Of a stretch of 64,000 bases of DNA, positions 42,944-49,898 are shown in pieces. The notes under the pieces were generated by a model. It was not told the origin of the DNA. It saw only the letters and a list, made by a program, of their open reading frames with translations, and did not search any database. The stretch's first letter is position 1. Each line of letters starts with the position of its first letter. Position numbers and translations under genes: made by a program. Source of the DNA: an uncultured Kiritimatiellota bacterium (GTDB lineage Bacteria; Verrucomicrobiota; Kiritimatiellia; RFP12; UBA1067); the NCBI GenBank assembly GCA_934667425.1, contig CAKULV010000006.1, positions 13,439-77,438 on the forward strand, in the 5' to 3' direction.

Positions 42944-42972
42944 TTGACTATGGTGGCGGCGTCTTGTATAAT
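42944..42972 (+). promoter_or_regulatory. Sigma70 promoter of the trp leader / trpB2 unit
   Basis: TTGACT (42944-42949), 17-bp spacer, TATAAT (42967-42972). The transcript begins near 42979, just at a run of ten T residues (42981-42990), and runs ~200 nt before trpB2. Confidence 0.85.
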
Positions 42973-43002
42973 ATGCACCGTTTTTTTTTTGAGGCTATAG
43001 TC

Positions 43003-43077
43003 GTGAAGCGCAGTGCATTCAACTTCTTCTGGTGGTGGCGTCGCGGGTCTTGTGTCCGCGGGCCGGTTGCCGTGTAG
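43003..43077 (+). CDS. trpL: trp operon leader peptide (24 aa, FNFFWWW)
   Basis: A GTG-initiated 24-residue frame reading MKRSAFNFFWWWRRG onward, with three consecutive Trp codons (43030-43038) directly after Phe-Asn-Phe-Phe, GAGG 8-12 nt upstream of GTG, and a TAG stop. It lies between a strong promoter and an intrinsic terminator just before trpB2. This is the layout of trp attenuation: ribosome stalling at Trp codons decides whether the downstream terminator forms. Too short to be found by ordinary gene callers. Confidence 0.9.
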   Translation: MKRSAFNFFWWWRRGSCVRGPVAV

Positions 43078-43144
43078 TTGCGAAACGCGAAGCCAAGCCC
43101 AGTACCCGAAGGCGGATCGTCAAGGAAGACGGTCCGCCTTTTGC
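43042..43144 (+). promoter_or_regulatory. trp attenuator: pause hairpin, antiterminator and terminator
   Basis: Region 1:2 hairpin: CGCGG/CCGCG (43042-43046/43056-43060), immediately after the Trp codons. Antiterminator 2:3: GTCCGC (43054-43059) can pair with GCGGAT (43112-43117). Terminator 3:4: AAGGCGGATCGTC/GACGGTCCGCCTT (43109-43121/43128-43140), 13 bp with one G-T pair, 6-nt loop, TTTT tract ending 43142. A ribosome stalled on the Trp codons would cover the left arm of 1:2 and free the right arm to form 2:3, allowing read-through. Confidence 0.85.
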
Positions 43145-43176
43145 ATTTAACCGAAACGTAAACGAAAGGAATACAA

Positions 43177-44541
43177 ATGGACAACGAACCCTACAAGACG
43201 TATCTTGCGGAGGAGGAACTGCCTACGGCGTGGTACAACATGCGCGCGGACATGAAAAAGAAGCCTGCGCCGCTCCTCAACCCTGCGACGCTCGAGCCGG
43301 TGACGGCAGAGGAGCTTGAGCACGTGTTCTGCAGGGAATGCGTACGGCAGGAGCTTGACGACACCACGGCGTACATCCCAATTCCGCAGGCCGTGCGCGA
43401 TTTCTACAAGATGTACCGGCCATCGCCGCTTGTCCGCGCGACATTCCTCGAGAAGGCCCTTGGCACTCCGGCGAAGATATACTACAAGTTCGAGGGCAAC
43501 AACACGTCCGGCTCGCACAAGCTCAACAGCGCGATAGCCCAGGCCTACTATGCGAAGGAGCAGGGGATCACGGACGTGACCACCGAGACCGGGGCCGGAC
43601 AGTGGGGAACCGCACTCTCGATGGCGAGCGCGTTTTTCGGGCTCAAGTGCCACGTATACATGGTGAAATGCTCGTATGAGCAGAAGCCGTTCCGCCGCGA
43701 GGTGATGCGCACATATGGCGCGGACGTCACGCCGTCGCCGTCTATGACCACCGACGTGGGGCGCAGGATAAACGCCGAGTTCCCCGGCACCACGGGTTCG
43801 CTTGGCTGTGCGATATCGGAGGCGGTAGAGGCTTCGCAGAAACTGCCCAAGGCGCGGTATCTCCTTGGCAGCGTACTCAACCAGGTGTGCCTCCACCAGT
43901 CGATAATCGGTCTTGAGACGCAGGCCGCGCTGAAGAAGCTTGGAGTCAAGCCCGATGTGATCATAGGCTGTGCTGGTGGCGGCTCGAACCTTTCGGGCCT
44001 TATCGCGCCGTTCATGGGCGAGAAGCTGCGCGGCGAGGCGGACTGCCGCATCATTGCCGTCGAGCCGGCGAGCTGCCCATCCCTCACTCGCGGCAGGTAC
44101 GCATATGACTTCTGCGACACCGGCCGGGTGTGTCCGCTCGCCAAGATGTACACGCTCGGCAGCGGCTTCATACCGTCTGCCAGCCATGCAGGCGGCCTCC
44201 GCTACCATGGCATGAGCTCGATGCTGTCGGAGCTTTACGACCAGAAGCTCATGGAGGCGACGAGCGTGGAGCAGACGAAGGTGTTCGAGGCCGCGACGTT
44301 CTTTGCGCGTACCGAAGGGACGCTCCCCGCCCCCGAATCCGCTCATGCGATCCGCACGGCGATAGACGAGGCGTTGCGCTGCAAGGCGACGGGCCGCAAG
44401 GAGACGATAGTCTTTGGCCTTACCGGCACCGGCTACTTCGACATGGTCGCGTACGGCAAGTACAACGATGGTACGATGCGCGACTACATCCCCACTGATG
44501 ACGATCTGGCGAAGGGATTCGCGGGATTGCCTCGCGTATGA
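43177..44541 (+). CDS. trpB: TrpB2-type tryptophan synthase beta chain
   Basis: A 454-residue PLP enzyme. NTSGSHKLNSAIAQAYYAK carries the Schiff-base Lys, ETGAGQWGTALSMA the catalytic Glu-x-Gly-Ala-Gly-Gln-Trp-Gly form that marks TrpB2 (TrpB1 has ETGAGQHG), and GCAGGGSNLSGL the phosphate loop. The length and the N-terminal extension also fit TrpB2. It makes Trp from indole and Ser; TrpB2 often works without a TrpA partner and no other trp gene is in the window. It is controlled by the attenuator described above. GAAAGGA precedes the ATG by 6 nt. Confidence 0.93.
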   Translation: MDNEPYKTYLAEEELPTAWYNMRADMKKKPAPLLNPATLEPVTAEELEHVFCRECVRQELDDTTAYIPIPQAVRDFYKMYRPSPLVRATFLEKALGTPAKIYYKFEGNNTSGSHKLNSAIAQAYYAKEQGITDVTTETGAGQWGTALSMASAFFGLKCHVYMVKCSYEQKPFRREVMRTYGADVTPSPSMTTDVGRRINAEFPGTTGSLGCAISEAVEASQKLPKARYLLGSVLNQVCLHQSIIGLETQAALKKLGVKPDVIIGCAGGGSNLSGLIAPFMGEKLRGEADCRIIAVEPASCPSLTRGRYAYDFCDTGRVCPLAKMYTLGSGFIPSASHAGGLRYHGMSSMLSELYDQKLMEATSVEQTKVFEAATFFARTEGTLPAPESAHAIRTAIDEALRCKATGRKETIVFGLTGTGYFDMVAYGKYNDGTMRDYIPTDDDLAKGFAGLPRV

Positions 44542-44568
44542 TCGGCGTTTGCGGTTTAGTTGGTAGAT

Positions 44569-44637
44569 GATAGTTGGTAGTTGGTAGTGGGAATTTACGT
44601 CGGCGTGTGGGGACAGACCTACCATCTACCAACTATC
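44569..44637. repeat. Inverted repeat between convergent trpB2 and araC-like genes
   Basis: GATAGTTGGTAGTTGGTAG (44569-44587) and CTACCATCTACCAACTATC (44619-44637) are inverted with 17 of 19 positions complementary. The arms are themselves built from TTGGTAG heptamers. A two-way terminator or transcription barrier is plausible; T-tracts are absent. Confidence 0.7.
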
Positions 44638-44646
44638 CACTGCCAT

Positions 44647-45561
44647 CTACATTTCTGAGGCGGTTGGGCGCAGCCGGGTGGCAGATGGCGAGCGTCCGGT
44701 CGCCTTGCGGAAGAAGCGGGCGAAGTAGGCGGGCGAGTTGAAGCCAAGATCCTCGGCGATCTGCGCTATCGGCGCATCGGAGCTGGTCAGCAGATGTACG
44801 GCTCTCCGGATGCGGAGCGCATTCTGGTATTCGAGCGGCGCAAGCCCGGTGTAGTTCTTGAATCGTTTCCTGAAGAACGAGTAGCCGATTCCGAGGCCGC
44901 CGGCAAGCTTCTGGAAGTCGATGAACTCGCCAAGGTGGTGGCCGATGTGCAGCGTCGCCTTCCGTATGGTCGCGTTGTGCGCGTCCGCCGCGTCGTATGT
45001 GTGGATGCGCTCGAAGACCGACGCCACGAGCGTGGCGGCCTTGAGCGCGAGCGTGTAGGGCCGCTCTGCGCTGGCGGACTGGATCTCCGCGACGAGCTCC
45101 ATGAGCGCGTTGTCGAACCAGCCGTTTGGCGGCAGGCTTACGATCGTCGGGTTGGCGGTGAAGAAGGGCGGGCCAACTATTCTCCTGAAGACGTCGCCGC
45201 CGATGCCGATGTACGCCTCGTCCCAGCCGGTCTGCTCGTCCGGGCGGTAGCGGTGCCACTCGCCGGGGTGTAGCATGATGAGCGTGCCGGCCGAGATCTG
45301 TATCGTCTTGCCTCGCCTGAACTCGATTACGCCGCGCCCCGACCGGATGTAGAGGATCTGGTACTCCCAGTCCGCGAGCTTGCGTCCCTTCTCCCAAGTG
45401 AAGTAGTAGTCCGAAGAGTGGTAGTCATGCGGATACGGTTCGCCCGGATTTGTGACTTCTCGCCCTGCGCCTGTCACGTAAGCCCCGAAGCGCCGCTGCG
45501 GCACTCCGATCGGACAGTAGTGGATGCGGTTCTCGTTTTCGGTGATCATTGTTTCGTACAT
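44647..45561 (-). CDS. AraC-family transcriptional regulator with cupin sensor domain
   Basis: A 304-residue protein. The N-terminal ~160 residues form an AraC_binding cupin (LYIRSGRGVIEFRRGKTIQI, SAGTLIMLHPGEWHRYRPDE). The C-terminal HTH_18 pair has GIGYSFFRKRFKNYTGLAPLEY and IAQIAEDLGFNSPAYFARFF. Such regulators sense small sugars and activate catabolic genes. The nearest candidates are the enzyme genes from 46608 onward, whose promoters carry a direct-repeat site typical of AraC proteins. The other minus-strand frame here (44633-45397) is a shadow. Starts at 45561 or 45549 are both possible; neither has a clear Shine-Dalgarno sequence. Confidence 0.88.
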   Translation of the reverse strand: MYETMITENENRIHYCPIGVPQRRFGAYVTGAGREVTNPGEPYPHDYHSSDYYFTWEKGRKLADWEYQILYIRSGRGVIEFRRGKTIQISAGTLIMLHPGEWHRYRPDEQTGWDEAYIGIGGDVFRRIVGPPFFTANPTIVSLPPNGWFDNALMELVAEIQSASAERPYTLALKAATLVASVFERIHTYDAADAHNATIRKATLHIGHHLGEFIDFQKLAGGLGIGYSFFRKRFKNYTGLAPLEYQNALRIRRAVHLLTSSDAPIAQIAEDLGFNSPAYFARFFRKATGRSPSATRLRPTASEM

Positions 45562-45630
45562 CTGTCAACGACAATGTCCCTGATGACACGGACGGGTTTC
45601 GCTTGTCTAGGTTTTGCGGGAAATGGCTCA

Positions 45631-45669
45631 ATCTTTGAGTCGGGACTGCACGGTTCCGGACTCAAAGAT
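45631..45669 (-). promoter_or_regulatory. Hairpin at the 5' end of the araC-like mRNA leader
   Basis: Perfect 11-bp inverted repeat ATCTTTGAGTC (45631-45641) and GACTCAAAGAT (45659-45669), 17-nt loop. It begins within ~10 nt of the predicted minus-strand TSS. No T-tract follows, so it is more likely a 5' stabiliser, protein site or regulatory leader than a terminator. The rest of the ~110-nt leader shows nothing else. Confidence 0.55.
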
Positions 45670-45683
45670 CCTTAATTGGACAT

Positions 45684-45713
45684 ATTATACCACGAACCGT
45701 TTCGTGATGGCAA
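45684..45713 (-). promoter_or_regulatory. Promoter of the araC-like gene with an operator palindrome in the spacer
   Basis: On the minus strand TTGCCA, an 18-bp spacer, then extended -10 TGGTATAAT. The spacer contains a perfect dyad CACGAA-n4-TTCGTG (45691-45706). A protein bound there would sit between -35 and -10, so repression (perhaps autorepression) is likely. Confidence 0.65.
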
Positions 45714-45725
45714 TCGCATGGCGAT

Positions 45726-45754
45726 GGTGGAAAGAAAGGTGGAAAGAAAGGTGG
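45726..45754. repeat. 12-bp direct repeats upstream of the toxin-antitoxin promoter
   Basis: GGTGGAAAGAAA occurs twice in tandem (45726-45737, 45738-45749) plus a third GGTGG. It ends 16 bp upstream of the -35 and could bind a regulator. Confidence 0.7.
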
Positions 45755-45769
45755 TTGTAGGCCGAGGCA

Positions 45770-45799
45770 TTGCCGGGTCTGACGTAATTATGCTATAAT
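45770..45799 (+). promoter_or_regulatory. Promoter of the toxin-antitoxin operon
   Basis: TTGCCG (45770-45775), 18-bp spacer, TATAAT (45794-45799); GGAGG (45810-45814) lies 5 nt before the antitoxin ATG. Confidence 0.7.
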
Positions 45800-45819
45800 T
45801 CTTGCATTTGGAGGTTCTG

Positions 45820-46098
45820 ATGCAAACGCTTAACATTCGACCGGTTACAGACTTGCGTAGCAAGTTCAATGAGATTGAATCCGACATCAAGGCGGGTCCT
45901 GTGTTCTTCACCAAGAACGGCTATGGGGCTTCGGTGATGCTGTCCATAGAAGCCTATCAGGCACTGATCGATCCCATGGAGGCGATTCTTTCGGAGACGG
46001 ATCGTCTGGCGGCGAACGATGCACGGCGGTTTTCGGCGGACGAGGTGTATCGACGGCTGAAGGAGCATGCTCATGCGGGAAAGAAAGTACGCGCTTGA
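45820..46098 (+). CDS. Phd/YefM-family antitoxin
   Basis: A 92-residue protein. The N-terminal Phd/YefM fold is recognisable (RPVTDLRSKFNEIESDI, then PVFFTKNGYGASVMLSIEAY), a DNA-binding dimer that autoregulates its operon; the basic C-terminal helix (DEVYRRLKEHAHAGKKVRA) should wrap the toxin. The ATG at 45820 has GGAGG at ideal spacing. The gene overlaps the toxin gene by 26 nt, normal for type II toxin-antitoxin pairs. Confidence 0.88.
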   Translation: MQTLNIRPVTDLRSKFNEIESDIKAGPVFFTKNGYGASVMLSIEAYQALIDPMEAILSETDRLAANDARRFSADEVYRRLKEHAHAGKKVRA

Positions 46099-46390
46099 GT
46101 TCCTGCCTCAATTCGAGGAAGACATGCGTGAGGCGATAGACTACATTCGCCTCACGTTGCGAAATCCGCCGGCGGCGGACAAGCTGATCGACGCTGCCTT
46201 TGATGCCATTTACGAGCGGTTGCATGCACCAGAGTCGTTCGAGCCGTATCCGTCGAAGCTTGATCGGGAGCATCCGTACTATCGCATACAGGTCGGGAAC
46301 TTCCTTGTGCTGTATGTCGTAATCGGGCGCACGATGGAAGTCCGGCGTTTCATCTATGCGCACCGCAACTGGCAGGCATGGCCGCTGTGA
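46073..46390 (+). CDS. RelE/ParE-family toxin
   Basis: A 105-residue RelE/ParE-fold protein: YALEFLPQFEEDMREAIDYI, the LREHPYYRIQVGNFLVLYVV-like core (DREHPYYRIQVGNFLVLYVV), and VEVRRFIYAHRNW-like end (EVRRFIYAHRNWQAW). This is the YoeB/ParE-type beta-sheet. Whether it cleaves mRNA or poisons gyrase cannot be decided; the typical RelE catalytic residues are not obvious. Start: ATG 46073 is 7 nt from GGAG, ATG 46067 only 1 nt, so 46073 is preferred. It overlaps the antitoxin gene. Confidence 0.85.
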   Translation: MRERKYALEFLPQFEEDMREAIDYIRLTLRNPPAADKLIDAAFDAIYERLHAPESFEPYPSKLDREHPYYRIQVGNFLVLYVVIGRTMEVRRFIYAHRNWQAWPL

Positions 46391-46537
46391 GCGAGACCCA
46401 ATCTTTCAGAATGCCCCTGTCCGGTGGGCCTATGGGGACGGCAAGACAAACAGAATTGAGGAGTGATGATGGAAGAAGATGAAAAGGAAGGGCCGCGGCA
46501 GTAGATAGACAGGCAGATTTCAAGATGCAATCGCAAA

Positions 46538-46625
46538 TGTCAAATCGTGCAAGTCGTGTCAAACATTCATATTGATTTATCCCGGCGGATTTGATGAAAT
46601 GCGCGACATGAAAGCAAAAGCATTG
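46538..46625 (+). repeat. Duplicated promoter/operator segment, copy 1
   Basis: About 88 bp ending inside the signal-peptide codons of the DUF6067-like gene, ~90% identical to 48615-48701. It contains tandem half-sites CAAATCGTG/CAAGTCGTG, then TTGATT (46572-46577), 17-bp spacer, TGAAAT (46595-46600) and ATG only 7 nt later at 46608. Upstream, 46391-46537 contains only a possible 12-codon frame with a good GAGGAG site and no recognisable gene. Confidence 0.8.
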
Positions 46626-48563
46626 TTTCTGGTAGTGACTCCGCTGTTCTGTTCGCCGCTGCCGGCGGCCGTCCCTTCCCCATGGACGCCCGTCAAGGTC
46701 TCGGACGGCTGCGTATCCGTATGGGGACGAGACTACGGGTTTGCGTCCAATGCGCTGCCCGTGCGCGTGAAGGCGCTTGGGCGGGATCTGCTTGCCGCTC
46801 CCGTACGCATCGTCTGCACCGACACCGATGGCAAGGCCGTCGACTGGAAGAAGGGCGGCAGCTGGGTGGAGATGTCCGACGCGGAGTCGGCGACGGTATG
46901 CGCGTGGCAGGAGGCGGACGCCCTCGCGGTTGACGCGACGTACCGTGTCGAGTTCGACGGCATGATGAAGGTGTCGCTTGTGCTCGTGCCGGGCCCGAAG
47001 GCGCCGCAAGGCAGGGCCTGCCGCGCATGGTTGGAGATTCCGCTGCGGCCGGAGCGCACGAGATTGTATGTCTTTTCGCCGGCTTCCTGGGAGAAGTTCA
47101 GCAATGCGGGCGGAGTGAAGGGGCCGATGCGCTGGCCTTTCCGCTGCTCCGTATGGCTTGGCGACGAGGAGGCGGGCCTCTGCTGGTTCTGCGAGAGCGA
47201 CGAGGGCCTGCCGCAGACGGAGGACGTGGTTGAAGTGCTGCCGGGCGAGACGGAGACCGTCCTGCGGATCAAGTTGGCCGACGGGAATACGGAACTCCCC
47301 AGGACATGGACGTTTGGCCTGCAGGCGACGCCGGTCAAGCCCTGGGACGGCGCTCGCAATGCGCGGCACTTCCTGCACGCGCCCAGGATGGGTGTCGGGC
47401 ATACGGTCAAGCGTCCAGAGGTGTGGTGGACGGCGCAGAGGGCGTTCCCCGACGGCAACTCGGAGGCGGCGATGGACGCGGCCAAGGCCGCCGGGGTGCA
47501 CACCGTCGCGTTCCACGAGGACTGGATCCCGATCCAGAACAACGCGGCCTCCGCGCGGCCTGAGTTCAAGCAGATCGTAGACGCCTGCCATGCGCGCGGC
47601 ATGAAGGCCATCGCCTATCTCGGCTACGAGCTATCGCCCCTCGATCCGCTCTGGGGCGATCTTCAGGCGGACTGCCTTCGTCTCGAGGCGAACGGGCGTC
47701 CGCGCGGGCACTGGTTCCGCGAGCCCGGGCAGCGCGACTACCGCGTCTGCTATGCGAGCCGCTTCGCGCGGGCATGGCTGGAGCGGGCCAAGCGGGCCTA
47801 TGACGACCTGGGCATAGACGGCTTCTATCTCGACAGCACGATCATGCCTCAGCTTTGCGCCAACGAGCGGCACGGCTGCGGATGGCGGGGCGCAGACGGC
47901 AGGCTTCACGGGACGTATCCGTTTTTCGCCGTGCGCCGGATGATGCGCGAGCTTTATGAGTTTGTGGAGGCGAGGGGCGGGACGATCGATGCGCATCAGA
48001 GCGGCTACGTGTGTCCGGCGACGCTGGCCTTCGTCCATTCGTACTGGGACGGCGAGCAGCTGGCGTCCTCGAGGGAGGACATCAAGCGCACCCTCGACTT
48101 GGATGCGTTCCGCGCCGAGTTCATGGGCCGCAATCACGGCGTTCCGTGCGAGTTCCTGGCGTACGAGGTCAAGGGACGCTGGTCGTACGAGGACGCATTG
48201 GCCATTACGCTCCTCCACGATGTGCTGGTGCGTCCGTGCGGCTTCGGCTCCGAAGTGCGCCTTGCGCCGCTGTGGAAGGCGATGGATGACTTCGGGACCG
48301 CATCGTCCTCGTGGGTGCCGTACTGGAAACATCCGCTGACGGTCTCGCCGGCGAGCGTCAAGGCGAGCGTCTATCGGCGCGACGGGAGGACCCTTGCCGT
48401 CGTTTCCAACCTTTCGCCCGACCGGGCCGTATGGGCGGAGGTCTCGCTGCCCGCCGGCGTGACTGACGTACGGGAACCCGTCTCGGGAGACCATGTGCGA
48501 GTCGTGGGGGAGAAGGCCGTTGTCGAGCTGGAGCCTTTCCGCATGAAGCTTCTGGCGTTTTGA
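46608..48563 (+). CDS. Exported DUF6067/GH123-like glycosidase
   Basis: A 651-residue protein. The signal peptide is MKAKALFLVVTPLFCSPLPA. A beta-sandwich N-terminal half carries WTFGLQATPVKPWDG, typical of DUF6067-like proteins; a TIM barrel follows with IDGFYLDSTIMPQL (Asp-rich strand end) and GGTIDAHQSGY. A C-terminal beta domain ends VELEPFRMKLLAF. Such proteins are abundant in polysaccharide-degrading Planctomycetes-like bacteria; the substrate is unknown. ATG 46608 is chosen because it aligns with the start of the gene at 48684 in the duplicated segment; 46599 is an alternative. It is the first gene of the second carbohydrate locus. Confidence 0.6.
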   Translation: MKAKALFLVVTPLFCSPLPAAVPSPWTPVKVSDGCVSVWGRDYGFASNALPVRVKALGRDLLAAPVRIVCTDTDGKAVDWKKGGSWVEMSDAESATVCAWQEADALAVDATYRVEFDGMMKVSLVLVPGPKAPQGRACRAWLEIPLRPERTRLYVFSPASWEKFSNAGGVKGPMRWPFRCSVWLGDEEAGLCWFCESDEGLPQTEDVVEVLPGETETVLRIKLADGNTELPRTWTFGLQATPVKPWDGARNARHFLHAPRMGVGHTVKRPEVWWTAQRAFPDGNSEAAMDAAKAAGVHTVAFHEDWIPIQNNAASARPEFKQIVDACHARGMKAIAYLGYELSPLDPLWGDLQADCLRLEANGRPRGHWFREPGQRDYRVCYASRFARAWLERAKRAYDDLGIDGFYLDSTIMPQLCANERHGCGWRGADGRLHGTYPFFAVRRMMRELYEFVEARGGTIDAHQSGYVCPATLAFVHSYWDGEQLASSREDIKRTLDLDAFRAEFMGRNHGVPCEFLAYEVKGRWSYEDALAITLLHDVLVRPCGFGSEVRLAPLWKAMDDFGTASSSWVPYWKHPLTVSPASVKASVYRRDGRTLAVVSNLSPDRAVWAEVSLPAGVTDVREPVSGDHVRVVGEKAVVELEPFRMKLLAF

Positions 48564-48614
48564 TCGCATCGCGACACTGAACCGAAAAACGGCGGAATCG
48601 CCATGGGCGCCTGT

Positions 48615-48701
48615 GTCAAATCGTGCAAGTCGTGGCAAACATTCATATTGATTTATCCCGGCGGATTTGCTGAAATACGCGCCATGAGAGCAAAGGCATT
48701 A
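48615..48701 (+). repeat. Duplicated promoter/operator segment, copy 2
   Basis: Second copy of the segment at 46538-46625. Half-sites CAAATCGTG/CAAGTCGTG (48617-48634), TTGATT (48648-48653), 17-bp spacer, TGAAAT (48671-48676), 7 nt, ATG 48684. The core hexamers and the spacing are unchanged between copies while flanking bases vary. Confidence 0.8.
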
Positions 48702-49859
48702 TTTTTGGCGGCGGCATTTTCCACAGCGGCAGGCGTGATCGCGGCGCAGTACGACGTCGCGGCGTACGTGTGGCCGGCGTTCCAGCCCGACCCGCGCTGG
48801 GCGGAGCTCGGCATCTTCAAGGACGGCAGGGGCGAGTGGCAGAACCTCTACGAGGCCGAGAAGCGCTATCCCGACGACTACCAGGGCGTGAAGCCTCTCT
48901 GGGGCTACGAGGACGAGTCGGACCCTATCGTCGTGGCGCGCAAGATCGACGCGGCGACGGCGGCGGGCGTGAACGTGTTCATCTACGACTGGTACTGGTA
49001 CGGCGGGCGGCCATTTCTTCAGAATGCGCTCGAGAAGGGGTTCCTCGGCGCGCCGAACAACGAGCGCATGAGGTTCTTCGTCATGTACGCCAACCACGAC
49101 GTGAACGGGCTATGGAACAACAAGCTGGGCGGGGAGGAGAAGCGGAAGGTGATCTGGCCTGCGAAGATCACGGACGCGGACTGGGAGGCGATCGTCCGTA
49201 CGTGGCTCGGCTATTTCAAGCGGCCAAACTACTACACGATCGGGGGCCTGCCGGTAGTGATGCTCTATGATGCGAACCAGTTCGTGAAATGGGACGGCGC
49301 AGAGAAGGCGAACGAACGCATCGCGTATCTGCGGGCGGAGGCGAAGAGGGCCGGGCACGCCGGCGTGCACGTGATGGCCCTCGCGAACTTCAGGAGCGTC
49401 AAGTCGCTATGCGTCGATTCGCTCACGATCTACAACTGGCTGTACGGGACGGGGAGTCGCCTGAACGACAAGAGCCTGCCGCATTTGACCTATCGCGAGT
49501 GGGGCGAGGCGGCGATGAGGAACTTCGACCAGGCCAAGGCGTTCGCATCGTCCATGGGGGCCAAGTACTTCCCGAACATAACGGTCGGCTGGGACACGAA
49601 CGCGCGCTATCCGGCGAGCGACGTGCGCAGCATGGTCCACGGCGCGAATCCGGCAGACTTCGAGGCGTTCGCCCGCCGGACGCGGGAGTGGGCCGACGCG
49701 AACATAGAGCCGGGCATGCCGAAGCTGATCACCGTCAACTCCTGGAACGAGTGGACGGAGGCGACGTACCTCGAGCCCGACGACCGGTTCGGCTACGCCT
49801 ATCTCAACGCGCTCTGGCGCGTGTTTGTGAAGACGCAGTCCAAACAGGATTGCAGGTAA
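48684..49859 (+). CDS. Exported GH99-like / WbsX-family protein
   Basis: A 391-residue protein with a signal peptide (MRAKALFLAAAFSTAAGVIA). The mature part is a WbsX/GH99-like TIM barrel (PF14307): YVWPAFQPDPRW, GEWQNLYEAEKRYPDDYQG, PLWGYEDESDP, FIYDWYWYGG and the end VNSWNEWTEATYLEPDD. Proteins of this type are annotated either as glycosyltransferase WbsX or as glycoside hydrolase family 99-like; export and context favour hydrolysis. The frame is open to 48603 but the start at 48684 follows the duplicated promoter and begins the signal peptide. Confidence 0.8.
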   Translation: MRAKALFLAAAFSTAAGVIAAQYDVAAYVWPAFQPDPRWAELGIFKDGRGEWQNLYEAEKRYPDDYQGVKPLWGYEDESDPIVVARKIDAATAAGVNVFIYDWYWYGGRPFLQNALEKGFLGAPNNERMRFFVMYANHDVNGLWNNKLGGEEKRKVIWPAKITDADWEAIVRTWLGYFKRPNYYTIGGLPVVMLYDANQFVKWDGAEKANERIAYLRAEAKRAGHAGVHVMALANFRSVKSLCVDSLTIYNWLYGTGSRLNDKSLPHLTYREWGEAAMRNFDQAKAFASSMGAKYFPNITVGWDTNARYPASDVRSMVHGANPADFEAFARRTREWADANIEPGMPKLITVNSWNEWTEATYLEPDDRFGYAYLNALWRVFVKTQSKQDCR

Positions 49860-49898
49860 TTGCATGGCATAACGGACATAACGGAAAGGTGGTTGCTG

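Noticed and set aside
44633..45397. Second minus-strand frame in the araC-like gene
   Set aside because: Low-complexity His/Arg/Pro-rich shadow; the overlapping frame gives a full AraC protein.
46468..46503. 12-codon frame with GAGGAG site after the toxin gene
   Set aside because: Too short and too biased in composition (Glu/Lys) to call a gene; may be chance or a remnant.
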